DNA of 64,000 bases from an uncultured Alphaproteobacteria bacterium (GCA_902524245.1 CABZCN010000004.1:21238-85237), one strand, 5' to 3'; positions 47,526-57,086 are shown, counted from the stretch's first letter. Made by a program: numbers and translations. Notes: a model not told the origin generated them from the sequence alone.

Positions 47526-48208
47526 TAATACTCCGATACATTATCTATATTAAAATTATAAAGTTTTCTTGCTGAACCATACATTTTGAAGTTTTTAATT
47601 TCACTTTCATTTATACTTGCTTTTTTTAAAAGAGATCTCAAAGTGTTTTGATCTTTTTTATTCATTTTTTTCTCTTCGCAGTCAGCACCGAGTGATTTCA
47701 CCTTACCCTTAATAAAAATATTCGCTTCATAGATGCTGTCTCCCAGAGCATCTCCAGCATCTCCACATATAACTAAATTTCCAGATTGAGCCATAAATGC
47801 GGACATGTGGCCTACCGATCCTTTGACTATAATATCTATTCCTTTCATTGAAATCCCACAACGTGAACTAGTATCACCATCAATGATCAAAGTTCCACCA
47901 TGTGCTGTAGCTCCAGCTGATTGGGATGCATTGCCCTTAACATGAACAGTTCCAGACATCATATTTTCGGCAACACCTGTACCCACATTTCCATTTACAA
48001 TGATATTTGCATTCATGTTCATACCCGCACAATAGTATCCTGTGTGACCATCAATAGTGACTTCAATCTCGTCTTTTAGTCCAGCACAAATAGCGTGATT
48101 TCCATCTGGATTTGAAATTTTAAAAATCTTTTTGTTTGATTTTCTATCTATACTTTGAAGAGTTTCATTAACTTTTCTCAATGACTCTTTTTTTAAGTTT
48201 AAATTCAT
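47525..48208 (-). CDS. mgsB: MgsB/GlxC-type glutamate synthase-like subunit, second copy
   Basis: This 227-residue beta-helix protein is homologous to the GXGXG domain of glutamate synthase: GDTSSRCGISMKGIDIIVKG, SVGHMSAFMAQSGNLVICGD and AGDALGDSIYEANIFIKG. It is shorter than the first copy because it lacks about 50 N-terminal residues. It shares one base with mgsA and one with mgsC (TAATG-type overlaps), indicating coupled translation of the three subunits. Confidence 0.86.
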   Translation of the reverse strand: MNLNLKKESLRKVNETLQSIDRKSNKKIFKISNPDGNHAICAGLKDEIEVTIDGHTGYYCAGMNMNANIIVNGNVGTGVAENMMSGTVHVKGNASQSAGATAHGGTLIIDGDTSSRCGISMKGIDIIVKGSVGHMSAFMAQSGNLVICGDAGDALGDSIYEANIFIKGKVKSLGADCEEKKMNKKDQNTLRSLLKKASINESEIKNFKMYGSARKLYNFNIDNVSEY

Positions 48209-49089
48209 TATTTGCCCCAGCTGTATACTTTTCCGGGCTCTGGTTCAAAAATTTTTGCTGAATTTACATTTGGTAAGTGTGCCATTGCTTGAAACTCTGA
48301 GGCAATAGCAACATAATCCTTTGTTTCTGCAACAACTGCGGGCTTACAAGCTATCTCATCTCTAACAATTGCCATGCCATTTTTGGTTCCAGAAATAAAT
48401 GTGTAAAAACCATCTAGGTCCTTCAGTCCATCCAAAAGTGTTTCTTTGAGTGATTTTTTATCAGATAATCCGTTTGAAATATAACCTGCAGCGACTTCCG
48501 TATCATTCATGGACTTTATTTCAATCCCTTTTTTCAGAAGAGATCTTCTTAAATTGTTGTGATTTGACAAGGATCCGTTATGAACAAGACATTCATCCTC
48601 ACCTGTGGAATATGGATGAGAACCATCTGTCGTGATTGCACTTTCTGTTGCCATCCTTGTATGTCCAATAGCATGTGAGCCAGAAAACTTCTCTAGTGAA
48701 AAATTTTTAACAACATCCTTCGGATTTCCTACTTGTTTAAATATTTCTATGCAACTACCATATCCAACTAAACTTAATTCATCATGATTTTTTAAAATTT
48801 CTATAAATTTCTTAGGCTTCATTGCTGTTTCAATTATTAAATGATCTGAAATAGATTTTACTTTGATATCTTTTACTTGCTTAGATAGTTTTTTTGAAAT
48901 TTCTTTAACTTGATCAGTATTAGAGCAGACTGAATATTTATATTTCTTTTTTTTCTCAGATGAGTATATCGCAAAACCTGCACTATCAGGACCACGCGTA
49001 GCCATATTATTCATCATTCCAGTAAGAAATTTACCTAATTGTGAATTATATTTTTTATTTTTTAAATATATACCAACTATACCGCACAT
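48208..49089 (-). CDS. mgsA: MgsA/GlxB-type class II glutamine amidotransferase, second copy
   Basis: This 293-residue protein carries the N-terminal-nucleophile amidotransferase domain: Cys2 in MCGIVGIYLKNKK, then ATRGPDSAGFAIYSS, AIGHTRMATESAITTD and CLVHNGSLSNHNNLRR. In N-methylglutamate synthase it would take methylamine from gamma-glutamylmethylamide made by GmaS. It starts 5 bases after the soxG-like gene, so the dehydrogenase and synthase genes form one transcript. Confidence 0.86.
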   Translation of the reverse strand: MCGIVGIYLKNKKYNSQLGKFLTGMMNNMATRGPDSAGFAIYSSEKKKKYKYSVCSNTDQVKEISKKLSKQVKDIKVKSISDHLIIETAMKPKKFIEILKNHDELSLVGYGSCIEIFKQVGNPKDVVKNFSLEKFSGSHAIGHTRMATESAITTDGSHPYSTGEDECLVHNGSLSNHNNLRRSLLKKGIEIKSMNDTEVAAGYISNGLSDKKSLKETLLDGLKDLDGFYTFISGTKNGMAIVRDEIACKPAVVAETKDYVAIASEFQAMAHLPNVNSAKIFEPEPGKVYSWGK

Positions 49090-49094
49090 TAATA

Positions 49095-49691
49095 TTAAAT
49101 ACCCTCATACCCATACTCTAATGACGAGTCAGTAATGCTATGGTAAAAAGAACCACCAAAGCTTCTTAATGCATAAAGGTTAAAACAAAACGGTTGGTCG
49201 TCTAAATAGTCGATCAGTATGTTAATTCCGTTATATGTAGTGTTCACGCAATTATTTGGTTTAAACATATTTTCATTAAAATTTATTGGAGAACCTTTTT
49301 TTAAAACATTTTTTGCATTTATGCCTGATATTTGTAATACAGCTCTTGATTGTGAAATATCTGTAATGGCAAAATCCTCATCTCTAATCGATTTGTAAAT
49401 TTCGTCTTTCAAATCAATTTTTTTTGAGATAATTAACCAGGTATCTGGACCGGTCCACAATACTCTTGTTTCTTGGTTGTGAGAAACTTTTAGACTTTCT
49501 GTCGGTAAATTAAGTTGATTTATGGTAACTTTTTCAATCTCAATTGAGCTTTTTTTAAATTTGGCAATTTGGATAATACTTAGGTCTTTTATTTCCGAAA
49601 TTTTTAATAGGTTTTCTTTATTCTCATGGTCGCCAAACAAGCCGATCTTATGATCAAAATGAAGTGGTGATAGATTTTGTGCTTGTTCCAT
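49095..49691 (-). CDS. Sarcosine oxidase gamma-like subunit (SoxG/MgdD)
   Basis: This 198-residue protein is the small gamma subunit of heterotetrameric sarcosine oxidase or N-methylglutamate dehydrogenase. Family features are RVLWTGPDTWLIISKK near the middle, DISQSRAVLQISGINAKNVLKKGSPI and a C-terminal SFYHSITDSSLEYGYEGI. It has a folded GcvT-like core without its own cofactor. It shares one base with the alpha-subunit gene. Sequence alone does not say whether the complex acts on sarcosine, N-methylglutamate or another amine. Confidence 0.85.
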   Translation of the reverse strand: MEQAQNLSPLHFDHKIGLFGDHENKENLLKISEIKDLSIIQIAKFKKSSIEIEKVTINQLNLPTESLKVSHNQETRVLWTGPDTWLIISKKIDLKDEIYKSIRDEDFAITDISQSRAVLQISGINAKNVLKKGSPINFNENMFKPNNCVNTTYNGINILIDYLDDQPFCFNLYALRSFGGSFYHSITDSSLEYGYEGI

Positions 49692-52690
49692 TATGATCTC
49701 ACCCTTGAGCCTTCGGGATCAACATAGTGTGAGGATACTACCTCAACAGGAATTGAAATATCTTTTAAAGGAGAGACAGCATATAGATTTTTACCAATTT
49801 TATTTTTACCATCTTTTATAATGGCTATGGAAAAAGGATTATTATATTCAACACTCCAACAAGAAGATGAAACATGTCCAAGTTTAGGTATTGGGGCAAC
49901 AGCACTATTATCTTCTATAATATGTGAACCCTCTGGGATCTTTGTTTTTTTGTCTAGTGGAACAAGTCCAACAATAGTTTGTCTATCCGACTCAGTGAAT
50001 GCGTCTTTAGATAAAGATCTTTTACCTATGAAATCTTTTTTCTGACTCACCATACTATTCAGTCCAACATCAAAAGGAATAGTGCGTCCGTCTAATTCTG
50101 CTCCTGCGACATGACCCATTTCTATTCTTAAGGTTGATAGAGCCTCTGTTCCGTATGGTTGAATATCAAATGACTGTCCTACTTCCATGATCTTCTTCCA
50201 CATATAAAGACCATAGTTTGACTCGACATTTACCTCATAAGCTAGTTCGCCAGAAAAAGAAATTCTATAAATTCTAGCTTTGATACCGTCTATTGAAGAG
50301 TCAACAAGACCCATGAATGGTAAACCCTCATTTGACATATCTACGTCAGGAAATAATTTTGATAAAAGATCTCTAGATTTTGGACCTGCCACTGCTATAC
50401 CAGACCACTGTTCAGTAGTTGATAAGACATTTACATCTAAATCTGGCCATACAACTTGTAAATAATACTCTAAGTGCGATAAAACATTTGCAGCTTGGGC
50501 AGTAGTGGTAGTCATATGAAAATGATTTTCAGATAATCGAGATGTTGTTCCATCATCAAAAACCATGCCATCTTCCCTTAGCATTACTCCATATCTAGCT
50601 TTTCCAACAGGTAGTTTCAGCCATGCATTTGTATAAACTCTATTTAAGAATTCTGGTGCATCCGGACCTTTAATATCAATCTTACCAAGTGTCGTAACAT
50701 CACAAATTCCAACGTTTTTTCTTACATTTGCAGCTTCCCTATTAACAGCACTGTTCATATCCTCAGAACCCCTTGGGTAGTATCTGGGTCTTTGCCATAA
50801 ACCTGCTGCTACAAAAACAGCATTATTTTCCTCATGCCATGTATGAATGGGAGATTTTCTTGTCGGTAAATAGTGATTACCAACTTCTCTACCCACGATA
50901 GCTCCAATTGTTACAGGGGTGTATGGTGGTCTAAATGTTGTATGACCAACTTCTGGAACAATCTTTTTTTCTATTTTAGATACATATTGCAAACCATTTA
51001 AATTACTTGTCTTGCCTTGATCGCCAGCCATCCCAAGAGTTGTATATCTTTTGACGTGCTCAATTGATCTGAAGCCTTCTCTAATTGCTAGCTCTACATC
51101 AGAAACTGCAACGTCATTTTGAAAGTCGATAAAGCGTTTTGGTTTTTTTCCAGATGGTAAAGGCATACACCAGAGCTTTTCATGTTTTTCATAGCTAGGT
51201 TCATTTGAGTTGGGACTATTTGTAGGATTATTTTGATCTGTGAATTTGTTTGATAAATCAAAGCCCACTTGAAAACCTTCAGCTAGAGATTGATTTAAGG
51301 TGAAAGAACCATTAGCTGCTCCAATTGCTGTTTCTTTTTGTCTTTTTTTATCCGGTACGAACGCATCAATATCCTCATTAAACTTTAATTTATTTCCAGC
51401 TTGGGAAGATAAATGAACCGTTGGTGTCCAGCCTCCGGACATACAAATGCAATCACACTCTACTGTTTCTTCTGAAATAAAAGACTCTTTTGAAGAGTCA
51501 AGCTTGCCGATGATAGCAGAATTTATCTTCAAATGTCCTTTAGTGTCTGCGATCCCTGAATTAAATTTTATAGAAATACCCTTTTGCTGAACTTCTTTAA
51601 CTAATTCACCATTTGAGCTGTCTCGAGTGTCTACAATGATTGGTTCAATATCATTTTTAATAAACTCAAGGGCAGTAGAATATGCTGTATCATTATTGGT
51701 AAATATAATTGGTTTCTTACCAACTAATGTTTCATAAACCTTCATATACTCTTTTGCTGCTGAGGCTAATACAATTCCTGGTCTATCATTGTTTCCAAAA
51801 GATATTGGTCTTTCAATAGAACCAGTTGAAACTATTACTTCTCCAGCTCTGATATAATGTAGTCTTTGTCTTGGTGTGTATTTTGAGGGATTTTCAATAT
51901 GATCGCTAACTCTTTCAATCATTACGGTCATATTGTGATCATAGTATCCGAAGACTTGTGACCTTTTTTTTAATATTACATTTGGCATACTTTTTAGTTG
52001 GGAAATGGTATCACTAGCCCACTCTTTTCCTGACATGTTACCAATCGTAACTTCGTCAGTTAAAAGAGAGCCACCAAAATTAGGCTTGTCTTCTGCTAAT
52101 ATTACCCTAGCCCCATTTTTAGCAGCAGCCAGAGCACTTGCGAGGCCTGATGGGCCAGAGCCAACAACTAGTACATCGCAGTGTTCATAATTATGTTCGT
52201 ACCTATCTGGGTCAGGTAACAGTGGTGCTTTACCCATACCAGCAGCTTTTCTTATAAATGGTTCATAGATTTTCATCCAAAAACTTTTTGGCCACATAAA
52301 TGTTTTGTAATAGAAACCTGCAGGAAAAAAACGATTTAAGACATTATTGATTTCTCCAATATCAAATTGAACAGAAGGCCAACAATTTTGACTTTTAGCT
52401 TTTAATCCCTCAACTAACTCAACTTCGGTTGCAATGATATTAGGTTCAGATTTATTACCATCATGCAATTGTACCATTGCATTTGGTTCTTCAACACCAA
52501 CTCCTAAAAAACCGCGAGGTCGATGATACTTAAAACTTCTTCCAACTAAATGAACACCATTTGCAATTAAAGCAGATGCAAGAGTGTCTCCTTCATAGCC
52601 ATGATAAATAGTGCCGTTAAAAGTAAAATTAATTTTTTTATCCTTATTAATAAGTCCTATTGAGTTGGTTGTTCTAAAGCTGTTAGACAT
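49691..52690 (-). CDS. Sarcosine oxidase alpha-like subunit (SoxA/MgdC)
   Basis: This 999-residue subunit has three parts. An N-terminal ferredoxin-like domain (GYEGDTLASALIANGVHLV, RPRGFLGVGVEEPNAMVQL) is followed by an FAD/NAD-binding reductase core beginning CDVLVVGSGPSGLASALAAA near residue 170. A C-terminal GcvT-like folate-binding half begins around 590 with GLWQRPRYYPRG and continues through EALSTLRIEMGHVAGAELDG. The GcvT half passes the released C1 unit to tetrahydrofolate. It overlaps the delta-subunit gene by 8 bases. In N-methylglutamate dehydrogenase the same subunit is called MgdC. Confidence 0.92.
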   Translation of the reverse strand: MSNSFRTTNSIGLINKDKKINFTFNGTIYHGYEGDTLASALIANGVHLVGRSFKYHRPRGFLGVGVEEPNAMVQLHDGNKSEPNIIATEVELVEGLKAKSQNCWPSVQFDIGEINNVLNRFFPAGFYYKTFMWPKSFWMKIYEPFIRKAAGMGKAPLLPDPDRYEHNYEHCDVLVVGSGPSGLASALAAAKNGARVILAEDKPNFGGSLLTDEVTIGNMSGKEWASDTISQLKSMPNVILKKRSQVFGYYDHNMTVMIERVSDHIENPSKYTPRQRLHYIRAGEVIVSTGSIERPISFGNNDRPGIVLASAAKEYMKVYETLVGKKPIIFTNNDTAYSTALEFIKNDIEPIIVDTRDSSNGELVKEVQQKGISIKFNSGIADTKGHLKINSAIIGKLDSSKESFISEETVECDCICMSGGWTPTVHLSSQAGNKLKFNEDIDAFVPDKKRQKETAIGAANGSFTLNQSLAEGFQVGFDLSNKFTDQNNPTNSPNSNEPSYEKHEKLWCMPLPSGKKPKRFIDFQNDVAVSDVELAIREGFRSIEHVKRYTTLGMAGDQGKTSNLNGLQYVSKIEKKIVPEVGHTTFRPPYTPVTIGAIVGREVGNHYLPTRKSPIHTWHEENNAVFVAAGLWQRPRYYPRGSEDMNSAVNREAANVRKNVGICDVTTLGKIDIKGPDAPEFLNRVYTNAWLKLPVGKARYGVMLREDGMVFDDGTTSRLSENHFHMTTTTAQAANVLSHLEYYLQVVWPDLDVNVLSTTEQWSGIAVAGPKSRDLLSKLFPDVDMSNEGLPFMGLVDSSIDGIKARIYRISFSGELAYEVNVESNYGLYMWKKIMEVGQSFDIQPYGTEALSTLRIEMGHVAGAELDGRTIPFDVGLNSMVSQKKDFIGKRSLSKDAFTESDRQTIVGLVPLDKKTKIPEGSHIIEDNSAVAPIPKLGHVSSSCWSVEYNNPFSIAIIKDGKNKIGKNLYAVSPLKDISIPVEVVSSHYVDPEGSRVRS

Positions 52691-52955
52691 TAAAGTCCTC
52701 GTTCATTTTACAAGTATCGAAAATTTCATGTGTAGCGGTGTCTCTTGAGACTTTAAACCATTGTCTACATCCAGAAACATGATGCCATAGTTCTGAATGT
52801 TTTCCTCTTGGGTTATCTCTGTAGTAAACAAAATTATCCCAATCCTCGGTTGAAATTTCTTCTCCTAGTTGAGGTCTTTTTATAGTGGCGTCTCCGCCAT
52901 AAGAAAATTCATTTTGTGAGCGCTTACCACAGTATGGGCATTTTATTTCTAACAT
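52683..52955 (-). CDS. Sarcosine oxidase delta-like subunit (SoxD/MgdB), zinc-binding
   Basis: This 90-residue subunit binds zinc: CPYCGKR at the N-terminus and a later cysteine in HHVSGCRQWFKVSRDTATHEI. The family motif SELWHHVSGCRQWF is present. It stabilises the four-subunit oxidase. It lies 3 bases after soxB and overlaps soxA. Confidence 0.93.
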   Translation of the reverse strand: MLEIKCPYCGKRSQNEFSYGGDATIKRPQLGEEISTEDWDNFVYYRDNPRGKHSELWHHVSGCRQWFKVSRDTATHEIFDTCKMNEDFNV

Positions 52956-52958
52956 CTA

Positions 52959-54215
52959 TTAACCGATCCAAGGTTTAGGGCCTACACCCTTTTCATCTAT
53001 AATTTTTCCAGTATGGAATCTTTCAAGGTTAAAGTCTGAGTTGAGTTCATGTACTTGATCTTGTGCTATTGTATGCGCAAAAACAAAACCTGAGCTGGGA
53101 GTAGCTTTAAAGCCACCGTAACACCAACCGCAATTAAGATATACACCCTCAATATGAGTTTTATCGATTATTGGAGAACCATCCATGGACATATCCATAA
53201 TACCTCCCCAAGTTCGAAGCATTTTGAGTCTACTAAAGTTTGGGAAGACAGCCAATCCACCTGTTAAAACATGCTGTATCATTGGCATATTTCCTCTTTG
53301 AGCATAGCTGTTGTAACCATCTAAATCACCACCCATAACCATTTCACCTTTGTCAGATTGGCTACAATAGAAGTGACCTGCTCCGAATGTAACTACGTTA
53401 TGAAGTAAAGGTTTAACTGGCTCTGAGACACAAGCTTGCAGAACGTGTGCTTCAATTGGAAGTCTCATATTTAACATATCTGCTAAAAGTGTAGTGCTTC
53501 CAGCAACACACAATCCAACTTTTTTAGTTTTAATATTTCCTCTTGATGTTTGAACGCCTTCTATTTTTCCGTTGTTAACATCAAAACCTGTCACTTCACA
53601 ATTTTGAATTATATCGACACCCATGGAGTCTGCCTGTCTCGCATACCCCCAAGCAACTGCATCATGTCTTGCAGTTCCTCCACGTGGTTGCATTAAACCA
53701 CCATGAATAGGAAAACGACATGTTTCTGAAAAGTCTGCAAATGGGATAATCTTTTTTAAATCATCCCTTCCAAGAAGAATTGCATCAATACCATTTAATC
53801 TCATAGAGTTACCTCTTCTAGCGTAAGCATTCATTTGTGCATCAGAGTGAGCTAGGTTTATAATTCCTCTCGGTGAGTACATAACGTTGTAATTTAATTC
53901 TTGGCTAAGTGTTTCCCAAAGCTTCATGCCAAACTCATAAAAATGAGCGTTTGAATCAAACATATAGTTAGATCTCAAGATGGTAGTGTTTCTTCCAACA
54001 TTACCTCCACCAATCCAACCCTTTTCAAGTATGGCAACGTTTGTGATTCCATGTTCTTTTGCAAGATAATAAGCCGTTGCAAGACCATGACCACCGCCGC
54101 CTACAATTATGACATCGTATTCTTTTTTAGGCTCAGGGTCTTTCCAAGCTACCTCCCAATTTTCATGGTTGGTGAAAGCATTTTTTACTAAACTAAAAAC
54201 TGAGTACTTTTGCAT
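52959..54215 (-). CDS. Sarcosine oxidase beta-like subunit (SoxB/MgdA), FAD-binding
   Basis: This 418-residue flavoprotein is the catalytic beta subunit that oxidises an N-methyl amine. It has YDVIIVGGGGHGLATAYYLA, NVAILEKGWIGGGNVGRNTT, LRSNYMFDSNAHFYEFG, and the terminal NCGWCYGGFKATPSSGFVFA typical of heterotetrameric SoxB. It leads an operon soxB-soxD-soxA-soxG-mgsA-mgsB-mgsC, which favours N-methylglutamate dehydrogenase (MgdA) or a sarcosine oxidase with overlapping function. Its promoter region is shared with the divergent tmm gene and contains operator site 3. Confidence 0.9.
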   Translation of the reverse strand: MQKYSVFSLVKNAFTNHENWEVAWKDPEPKKEYDVIIVGGGGHGLATAYYLAKEHGITNVAILEKGWIGGGNVGRNTTILRSNYMFDSNAHFYEFGMKLWETLSQELNYNVMYSPRGIINLAHSDAQMNAYARRGNSMRLNGIDAILLGRDDLKKIIPFADFSETCRFPIHGGLMQPRGGTARHDAVAWGYARQADSMGVDIIQNCEVTGFDVNNGKIEGVQTSRGNIKTKKVGLCVAGSTTLLADMLNMRLPIEAHVLQACVSEPVKPLLHNVVTFGAGHFYCSQSDKGEMVMGGDLDGYNSYAQRGNMPMIQHVLTGGLAVFPNFSRLKMLRTWGGIMDMSMDGSPIIDKTHIEGVYLNCGWCYGGFKATPSSGFVFAHTIAQDQVHELNSDFNLERFHTGKIIDEKGVGPKPWIG

Positions 54216-54271
54216 GATTCAATTAAACCTCTTCGAAAATATATATTCCTAATATAATGCTACAATAAACC

Positions 54272-54290
54272 TGTTCCATAATATGAAACA
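54272..54290. promoter_or_regulatory. Operator site 3: palindrome between divergent soxB and tmm
   Basis: TGTTCCATAATATGAAACA differs from a perfect palindrome only at one arm position and in the two central bases. It lies 57 bases upstream of soxB and 98 bases upstream of tmm. Eighteen bases of it and its right flank (TCCATAATATGAAACAAC) recur exactly at site 4 upstream of tmoX. Confidence 0.78.
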
Positions 54291-54388
54291 ACATTTTTAT
54301 TATCCCTGTATTTATTACAGATTATGACAAAAAATGGATTGGAAATTAGAATTTAATTATTAATATTAATTTAAATCGGAGGAGAATA

Positions 54389-55723
54389 ATGACAAAAGTT
54401 GCACTAATTGGTACAGGTCCCTGCGGACTATCTTTTTTAAGATCTCTGCATCAAGCGCAAAGCAAAGGCGAAAATATTCCTGAGGTTGTTGCCTTTGAAA
54501 AACAAGAAAGTTGGGGTGGTCTTTGGAATTATACTTGGAGAACCGGGTCTGATCAATATGGAGATCCAATTCACAATAGTATGTATAGATACCTTTGGTC
54601 GAATGGACCAAAAGAGTGTCTTGAATTTGCAGATTATTCTTTTGATGAGCACTTCAAAAAACCAATTCCCTCCTTCCCTCCAAGAGCCGTCCTTCAAGAT
54701 TACATTTTAGGTCGTGCAGAAAATTCAGATGTAAAAAAATACGTAAAGTTTAACACAACTGTTACCTCTGTTGCTGATAATGGTAATGGATTTGATATTA
54801 CATACCGAAATAAAAAAGACGATCAAACTAAAACTGAAATTTTTGATAAATTAGTTGTTGCGACTGGTCACTTCTCTGTTCCATACATTCCTGAATATGA
54901 GGGAATGAATAGCTTTCCAGGGAGAATAATGCACTCACATGATTTCAGAGACGCTGAAGAGTTTAGAGATAAAAACGTTGTCGTTCTCGGAAGTAGTTAC
55001 TCTGCTGAAGATGTAGCGTTACAGTGCCATAAGTATGGAGCTAAAACTGTTACTATTGGTTATAGAAACAATCCAATGGGTTTCAATTGGCCTGAAGGCA
55101 TGAAAGAAGTATATTACATGGATAAGATCGATGGAAACAAAGCAGTTTTTAAAGATGGCACAGTTCAAGAAATGGATGCCTTAATACTATGTACAGGTTA
55201 CTTGCATCATTTTCCTTTTTTACCAGAAGATCTAAAATTAAAAACTCATAACAGGCTGTATCCTCCAAACTTATACAAAGGAGTAGTATGGCAAAATAAT
55301 CAAAATTTGTTTTATCTTGGTATGCAAGATCAGTTTCATACTTTTAACATGTTTGATGCTCAAGCTTGGTATGTTAGAGACATAATAATGAACAAAATAA
55401 CTCTGCCTTCAGCTGATAAGTTAGCAAAAGATATTGATAACTGGGTTAAAAAGGAAGAAGCCCTAGAGGATGCCTATCAAATGATTGATTTTCAAACAGA
55501 TTATTGTGTGGATCTATGTTCTGCTGTTGACTACCCAAAAATTGACTTTGAGTTAATTCGCAAACATTTTTATGATTGGGAACACCATAAGGAAGAAAAT
55601 ATCCTGACTTATAGAGATAAATCCTTTTCCTCGCCAGTCACTGGCACCACTGGTCCCTCACATCATACTACATGGTTGGATGCTATGGATGACTCTATGT
55701 CTACATATTTAGATACAAAATAA
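54389..55723 (+). CDS. tmm: Trimethylamine monooxygenase (Tmm), flavin-containing monooxygenase
   Basis: Tmm uses FAD, NADPH and oxygen to turn trimethylamine into TMAO, and also oxidises dimethyl sulfide. The 444-residue protein has the FAD motif VALIGTGPCGLSFLRSL, the FMO fingerprint SFPGRIMHSHDFRD, the NADPH motif VVVLGSSYSAEDVAL, and the marine Tmm C-terminus with SHHTTWLDAMDDSM. A GGAGGAG lies 4 bases before the ATG. It is divergent from soxB and faces the tdm-side genes. The operon place next to TMAO uptake and demethylation supports Tmm over a generic FMO. Confidence 0.95.
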   Translation: MTKVALIGTGPCGLSFLRSLHQAQSKGENIPEVVAFEKQESWGGLWNYTWRTGSDQYGDPIHNSMYRYLWSNGPKECLEFADYSFDEHFKKPIPSFPPRAVLQDYILGRAENSDVKKYVKFNTTVTSVADNGNGFDITYRNKKDDQTKTEIFDKLVVATGHFSVPYIPEYEGMNSFPGRIMHSHDFRDAEEFRDKNVVVLGSSYSAEDVALQCHKYGAKTVTIGYRNNPMGFNWPEGMKEVYYMDKIDGNKAVFKDGTVQEMDALILCTGYLHHFPFLPEDLKLKTHNRLYPPNLYKGVVWQNNQNLFYLGMQDQFHTFNMFDAQAWYVRDIIMNKITLPSADKLAKDIDNWVKKEEALEDAYQMIDFQTDYCVDLCSAVDYPKIDFELIRKHFYDWEHHKEENILTYRDKSFSSPVTGTTGPSHHTTWLDAMDDSMSTYLDTK

Positions 55724-55730
55724 ATAATAT

Positions 55731-55904
55731 ATGTCCAATAAAACTCTTAATTTTATTGGATGGGTTTTATTTATTATTTCTGCTGTAGGCTTTATAATAT
55801 CAAGTATTGGTAGTTTCTGGGCTATGTTTGGAAGTCTTTTTTTCTTTGTAGCTTGTTTTGTTTTTCTAATACCATTCTTTAGAAAAGAAAAAAATAAAGA
55901 TTAA
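55731..55904 (+). CDS. Small two-helix membrane protein after tmm, 57 residues
   Basis: I do not recognise this protein. It begins MSNKTLNFIGWVLFIISAVG and has two hydrophobic stretches (about 7-26 and 31-50), with a short basic tail ending RKEKNKD. It starts 7 bases after tmm and its stop overlaps the stop of the convergent GcvT-like gene by 4 bases. Such tight packing supports a real gene. It could help Tmm or amine exchange across the membrane, but that is only position-based. Confidence 0.6.
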   Translation: MSNKTLNFIGWVLFIISAVGFIISSIGSFWAMFGSLFFFVACFVFLIPFFRKEKNKD

Positions 55905-57070
55905 GGAATATTTTTGTCAATCCCCTTTGGGATGAGTTTTTCTTTATCGTAAAATGGTAAATCAATTATTTCGCAGTCAGCTAAATTATCATTAACAGAC
56001 TCAACTTTAATTTGAAATTCTTTCCACTCACCAGGGTAGTCAAAACGAACATAACCCACATACTTTTCTAAAGTAGGAGACCAAGTTGATGCTGAAAGAT
56101 ATCCAATTTTTTGTTCATTTGATGATAAATAAACTTTTGCTCTTGGAATAATTTCTTTATCGGTAGTTATACCAAATAATCTCTTTCCAAATTTTGTTGA
56201 TAAAAATTCTAAAGCTTTTTTTCCAATAAAATTTTCTTTTTCCAAATCAACTAGAGAGCCTAATCCAATCTCATAAGGATTCATAGAAGAGTCAAAATCT
56301 GTGTTGTTATCTAGGATGCCTGCTTCAATTCTTCTTATATCCATTGATTCTAGACCATCAAATGTCATACCCATCGGATATCCGATTTCACAAATAGTAT
56401 CCCAAATTTTTTTATAATTAGTCTTATTTCCTAGAGTATAAATTTCGAAGCCTAATTCAGAAGTCCATCCTGTTCTAGAGACATATACATTTTGATCAGC
56501 TATTTTTGAATAGCCTGAATGATAATATTTAAAATCATTGTTTATTTCTCCATTTGTCAGCTTTGAAATTATATCTTTAGAAATTGGACCTTGTATTTGT
56601 ATCACTCGAGAATTAGGGTCAGTTATAGTAACTTCATAGTTTTTTTGATGAGCTTTTAACCAAGTTTCAAGGGGTCCATCAGGTTGGACGTACCAAAATT
56701 TATTTTGCTCTAATCTAAAAAGTACACCATCTATAAATATTCCACCATTTTCATAACAGGCAATTGCATATTTACCCCTGCCTACTTTCATATCTTTAAT
56801 TTTGCGACAAAATATTTTATCAAGAAATTCCTCTGACTGTGGTCCCTCTATTTGAATAGGTTTTTCAGGTACATCATACATGACAGCTTTTCTTCTCAAA
56901 TTCCAGTAACTATCTTTAATTTTATTTCCAACAGATATTGGAAAATAGCGATCGGCATATACACCATAAGAATTGTCTTCTTTATGATAAAATTCAAAAA
57001 AAGGTCCTTTATCAAACCTGTTATCGCTAATTGGCAAAGTTGAAGATTTATCTAAAAAAATTGAACTCAT
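55901..57070 (-). CDS. GcvT-like folate-dependent aminomethyltransferase paralogue
   Basis: This 389-residue protein has the GcvT/DmdA fold that binds tetrahydrofolate and moves a methyl or methylene group. Visible blocks are AVMYDVPEKPIQIEGPQSEEFLDKIF, YAIACYENGGIFIDGVLFRLE, VSRTGWTSELGFEIYTLGNKT, DGLESMDIRRIEAGILDNNTDF and YEIGLGSLVDLEKENFIGKKAL. It lies 16 bases after tdm and ends the tmoX-W-V-tdm operon, so it likely handles C1 from the TMAO route. The role in dimethylamine breakdown (DmmD-like) or methylene transfer is possible; I would not call it DmdA. Confidence 0.8.
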   Translation of the reverse strand: MSSIFLDKSSTLPISDNRFDKGPFFEFYHKEDNSYGVYADRYFPISVGNKIKDSYWNLRRKAVMYDVPEKPIQIEGPQSEEFLDKIFCRKIKDMKVGRGKYAIACYENGGIFIDGVLFRLEQNKFWYVQPDGPLETWLKAHQKNYEVTITDPNSRVIQIQGPISKDIISKLTNGEINNDFKYYHSGYSKIADQNVYVSRTGWTSELGFEIYTLGNKTNYKKIWDTICEIGYPMGMTFDGLESMDIRRIEAGILDNNTDFDSSMNPYEIGLGSLVDLEKENFIGKKALEFLSTKFGKRLFGITTDKEIIPRAKVYLSSNEQKIGYLSASTWSPTLEKYVGYVRFDYPGEWKEFQIKVESVNDNLADCEIIDLPFYDKEKLIPKGIDKNIP

Positions 57071-57086
57071 TTAAAAGATAAATAAA

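Noticed and set aside
49095..54215. Definite naming as sarcosine oxidase or as N-methylglutamate dehydrogenase
   Set aside because: The two complexes are homologous in all four subunits; the context with MgsABC favours the latter but the sequence does not decide, so gene symbols were left empty.
55901..57070. DMSP demethylase DmdA
   Set aside because: The fold is shared, but the operon is a TMAO operon, and I could not find features that would single out DmdA.
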